In this document: one piece after another, positions 61,680 to 64,000 of the stretch
How positions within the stretch are numbered: the first letter of the stretch is position 1
Layout: each line of letters begins with the position of its first letter
Assembly: GCA_006969385.1 (NCBI GenBank)
Contig: CP030884.1
Coordinates: 806,001-870,000 of the forward strand
From: Planctomycetaceae bacterium
GTDB lineage: Bacteria; Planctomycetota; Phycisphaerae; UBA1845; UTPLA1
Reading direction: 5' to 3'
Length of the DNA: 64,000 nt
Program-made: the position numbers and the translations under genes
The notes under the pieces: generated by a model
Seen by the model: the letters and a program-made list of their open reading frames with translations, nothing else
Told to the model about the DNA's origin: nothing
Databases searched by the model: none

Positions 61680-62149
61680 GATCACCGTGTGCCTCAAACG
61701 CTATAAGCGTTGCGATGCTATGCGCGCCCCCGCTGACACAATACACGCTACCCATCCATCTCGATTATAAATGAATCGAAATATGCACTCAAAACTCGGT
61801 GTACCCAAAGTTAACTCGACTTGTTCACGATCGAGAGCGCCGCCCGCGCAGTGGTACCGGCCAATATCCGCTGTATGCCAACGAGTCATGTGGGATCGCA
61901 GTCATTCGGGAAGTGATTTAAGCGATGCGGCTCCCGTACTCTGACGACAAGAATCACGTTCGGACAGCGCGGCGGAACAAAAATACGCCGCGACATGCTT
62001 TTTTCATGTAAGCATGCTTACATTCTCGATTTCGCTATTTCGAGGAGAAATCCACACTGAATGAGGATATCTCCATCGGACACTTCAAAATGTGGCGCAT
62101 CAAGGGAAAAGAACAGCGTGAATGCTAACTTACGACGAAGCGATCCGAA
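61680..62149. other. 470-base gap with an 18-base palindrome
   Basis: Only short, unconvincing frames are seen. The notable feature is the palindrome at 62006-62023 (listed separately). A weak Shine-Dalgarno GAGGAG precedes an ATG at 62060 on the plus strand, but the frame then runs antisense into the large membrane protein gene, so I do not call a gene. Confidence 0.5.
62006..62023. promoter_or_regulatory. 18-base perfect palindrome, possible operator
   Basis: ATGTAAGCATGCTTACAT is perfectly symmetric, unlike the GC-rich REP families, and is preceded by a T run. Its size and symmetry suit a dimeric regulator. No plus-strand gene is clearly downstream, and the minus-strand gene at 61104-61679 starts about 330 bases away, so the target is unclear. 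Confidence 0.4.
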
Positions 62150-63841
62150 CTATTCCAACAACTCACGCGGCCACGTGTGTACATCACTCATCGCGACATC
62201 ATCATTTAATATCAACCGTAATGCCGTCACGTAGCCTTTATCATTCAACTCCGCAATTTCAATCGCGAAGTCGCGCAACTCGAAGTGATGCCCGACCGAG
62301 GGCTCAAAGGCGCTCCCCAACGTGAGCCGATGCGCCGGCGAATCGAACAATCCCGGTGCGTTGCCGCGAATCAGCCAGGTTCGGTCGCGTTCTTTTTCAA
62401 TCGACGCTTCGGCGCCCGCTAACGTTAAGAATGCCACGCGCACATTCTTCGCCCCGCTAAGCCACTGCAAACGGTCGCCGGCGCATAATGTTTCAAACGG
62501 ATCGTCAGCTTCCTTGATAAGCAGCAGACTGTTCGACAACTCCGCCGCTGATAAACCGGCAATGCGTTCGCGCATGGCGGTGCGCGCGGCCTGTTCCGTT
62601 TGATTCATTACCACGATGGTCGACACCGCGACGACCATGCTGACGATTCCGTTGACGGTTAGCAACACATGCTTACCCAATAGCGCGGGCTTGCTTGTCG
62701 ATGGCGTAAGCAAAAGATGCGTCAGTAACCACGCCCAGCCAACGGTTGCAATCGATAACGCACGTGCTTCCGGAAAGGCCAAAAGCGCCGGCGTCATCAT
62801 CACGATTGACCATAGCAAGAAGAAGCGCACGCCCGGTTGCGCGATCGACCGCCACAACCATATCAACACTATCAATGACAGCACGCCGCCCGCCGCCGCA
62901 ACGATCCAGCCAATCTCTGCGGGCGCCGTACCGAGCAACACCACCGGCACGCCTGTCGTCCAAACCGCGCCATAGAGCAAGCCGGTTTGCAATATTCTTA
63001 ACACTTGGCCGGACGAATCACCGCCCGAAGCCGTTCCGATGTTGCTGCCGCGCGTTGTCACGTAGAAAGCCAAGTAGGCAGCGGCTAGCATGACGATCAT
63101 CGCGACATACTGCAACGACGATTTTGACGAATCTGATGCAGCGTTACTTGGCTTACTCACTCGCGTCCATAATTCAAACAATACAACCACGCCGGCAAAC
63201 GCAACGCCGCTCTCCTTCGATAGCAAGGCCGTGGCAAAGCCAGCGATCCCGATGAGAAACCAGCCCACTTTCATTTGCTGCCGCACACGGAAGTACGCCC
63301 TGGCCGCCACCGCCAAGCCGATGATCACCAACAAATCGCTTCGGTTACATAAAAACGTCGCGGGTTGCGTCAGACACTGCGAGATCCCCAGGAAGAACGT
63401 CGCCACGCCCGCCTGCACCGGGTCGTCAACAACCGCCAGATACATTCTCCGCACCAACCACAGCGCAACGGCAAAAAAAAGCAAGCTTTCGAAACGCGGC
63501 CCAAGTGGGTTCCGCCCAAACAGACGCACATCTAAATAAAACGACCATTCGGCCAACGGTCGAAAAAAATCCATCCGTTTGCCGTCGGGCGACCACCAAG
63601 GATACGTGCCGCGACTGCGCATCGCGCGCCAGTCTTCGGCGGTCGGCGCAAAGCGAAACAGACCCAGTTCATCGCGCTCGCCCGCTGCATAGCGTTCGCA
63701 GTTGAGCACCAGATTGAGATCGTCGAACACATACGGGCCGGTGATGGACCAGCCATACAATAACAAAGGCACGCCCAACCAAAGCAATGGCGATCGACCG
63801 CAGCGCCGCAATAATTCGAATGGCAGATTTGAATCTAGCAC
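62150..63841 (-). CDS. Large membrane protein, GT39/TMTC-like
   Basis: A 563-residue protein with about ten membrane spans in residues 18-420. It opens with WLGVPLLLYGWSITGPYVFDDLNLVLN, with the acidic DD loop of polyprenyl-sugar glycosyltransferases, followed by FFRPLAEWSFYLDVRLFG and NPLGPRFESLLFFAVALWLVRRMYL, typical of the TMTC/ArnT-like group. The C-terminal part (about 430-563) is soluble. Probably transfers a sugar to an envelope acceptor. It starts at a GTG (63841), which makes the start uncertain. GC is lower in the spans than in the rest. Confidence 0.72.
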   Translation of the reverse strand: MLDSNLPFELLRRCGRSPLLWLGVPLLLYGWSITGPYVFDDLNLVLNCERYAAGERDELGLFRFAPTAEDWRAMRSRGTYPWWSPDGKRMDFFRPLAEWSFYLDVRLFGRNPLGPRFESLLFFAVALWLVRRMYLAVVDDPVQAGVATFFLGISQCLTQPATFLCNRSDLLVIIGLAVAARAYFRVRQQMKVGWFLIGIAGFATALLSKESGVAFAGVVVLFELWTRVSKPSNAASDSSKSSLQYVAMIVMLAAAYLAFYVTTRGSNIGTASGGDSSGQVLRILQTGLLYGAVWTTGVPVVLLGTAPAEIGWIVAAAGGVLSLIVLIWLWRSIAQPGVRFFLLWSIVMMTPALLAFPEARALSIATVGWAWLLTHLLLTPSTSKPALLGKHVLLTVNGIVSMVVAVSTIVVMNQTEQAARTAMRERIAGLSAAELSNSLLLIKEADDPFETLCAGDRLQWLSGAKNVRVAFLTLAGAEASIEKERDRTWLIRGNAPGLFDSPAHRLTLGSAFEPSVGHHFELRDFAIEIAELNDKGYVTALRLILNDDVAMSDVHTWPRELLE

Positions 63842-64000
63842 GGGTGCGGATTATTAGCGGGACGCTTGCAGTTGGGAAGATGGTGGAGATGGCAGTCAAT
63901 TCGGCGACATCACGCGTCGACATGAAGTTCTGTGATGCCCGTTTGCATTCGAGACAACGACTCGCCTTATGTTCGATTGCTGGCGGCATCCCTTACCCCA
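63842..64000. other. Right edge, no gene seen
   Basis: The last 159 bases lie upstream of the minus-strand membrane protein and probably hold its promoter. No promoter element can be named. Confidence 0.4.

Noticed and set aside
62060..62230. Short plus-strand frame after GAGGAG downstream of the palindrome
   Set aside because: It runs antisense into the large membrane protein gene and shows no conserved pattern.

Overview
The window looks like chromosomal DNA of a planctomycete, most likely of the Phycisphaerae type. This is an inference from gene content, not from a marker gene. The evidence is a secreted protein built of Cys-rich GACC repeats with thrombospondin-3-like and dockerin-like segments, several proteins carrying a CxxCxYxLxG...CPECG zinc ribbon, a pseudopilin-like H-x-DG protein, many small lipoproteins, and a rich set of intergenic palindromes. 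No rRNA or tRNA gene, CRISPR array or prophage was found.

Layout. 1-14.2 kb is mostly minus strand: a truncated NUDIX hydrolase, a beta-CASP metallo-hydrolase, the 1032-residue GACC-repeat lipoprotein, apt, an HtrA-like protease, a CvpA-like membrane protein, a GspE-like protein with ruined ATPase motifs, and two tandem GspG-like proteins. 14.3-24.6 kb carries a nickel superoxide dismutase with its own signal peptide, an HD-GYP phosphodiesterase, histidine-degradation genes (hutI, fused ftcD-fchA) and a REP-associated transposase between two copies of a palindrome doublet. 24.9-36.7 kb carries secreted and lipoprotein genes, mltA, an N-truncated PAP2 phosphatase next to a palindromic element, and a GT39-like membrane protein. 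36.7-52.3 kb mixes zinc-ribbon proteins, an ATP-grasp fusion and housekeeping genes (lepA, panB, lysC, purM, uvrB). 52.4-64 kb has a lipoprotein thioredoxin, ftsK, a sensor kinase/NtrC-type regulator pair with a small-gene cluster behind a sigma-54-like promoter, a second REP-associated transposase and a large membrane protein.

How genes work together. HutI and FtcD-FchA are consecutive late steps of histidine breakdown. The kinase (58916-60067) and regulator (57567-58913) are co-transcribed. A promoter at 57357-57373 with sigma-54 spacing sits just downstream and would drive a run of small genes: an unknown hydrophilic protein, an Rnk/GreA-like factor and probably two tiny membrane proteins. 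This is the best candidate for a little-described regulatory module.

The other striking feature is the repeat ecology. At least three families of short palindromes are scattered between genes. Two copies lie inside open reading frames, and two different REP-type tyrosine transposases are each bracketed by their own palindrome family.
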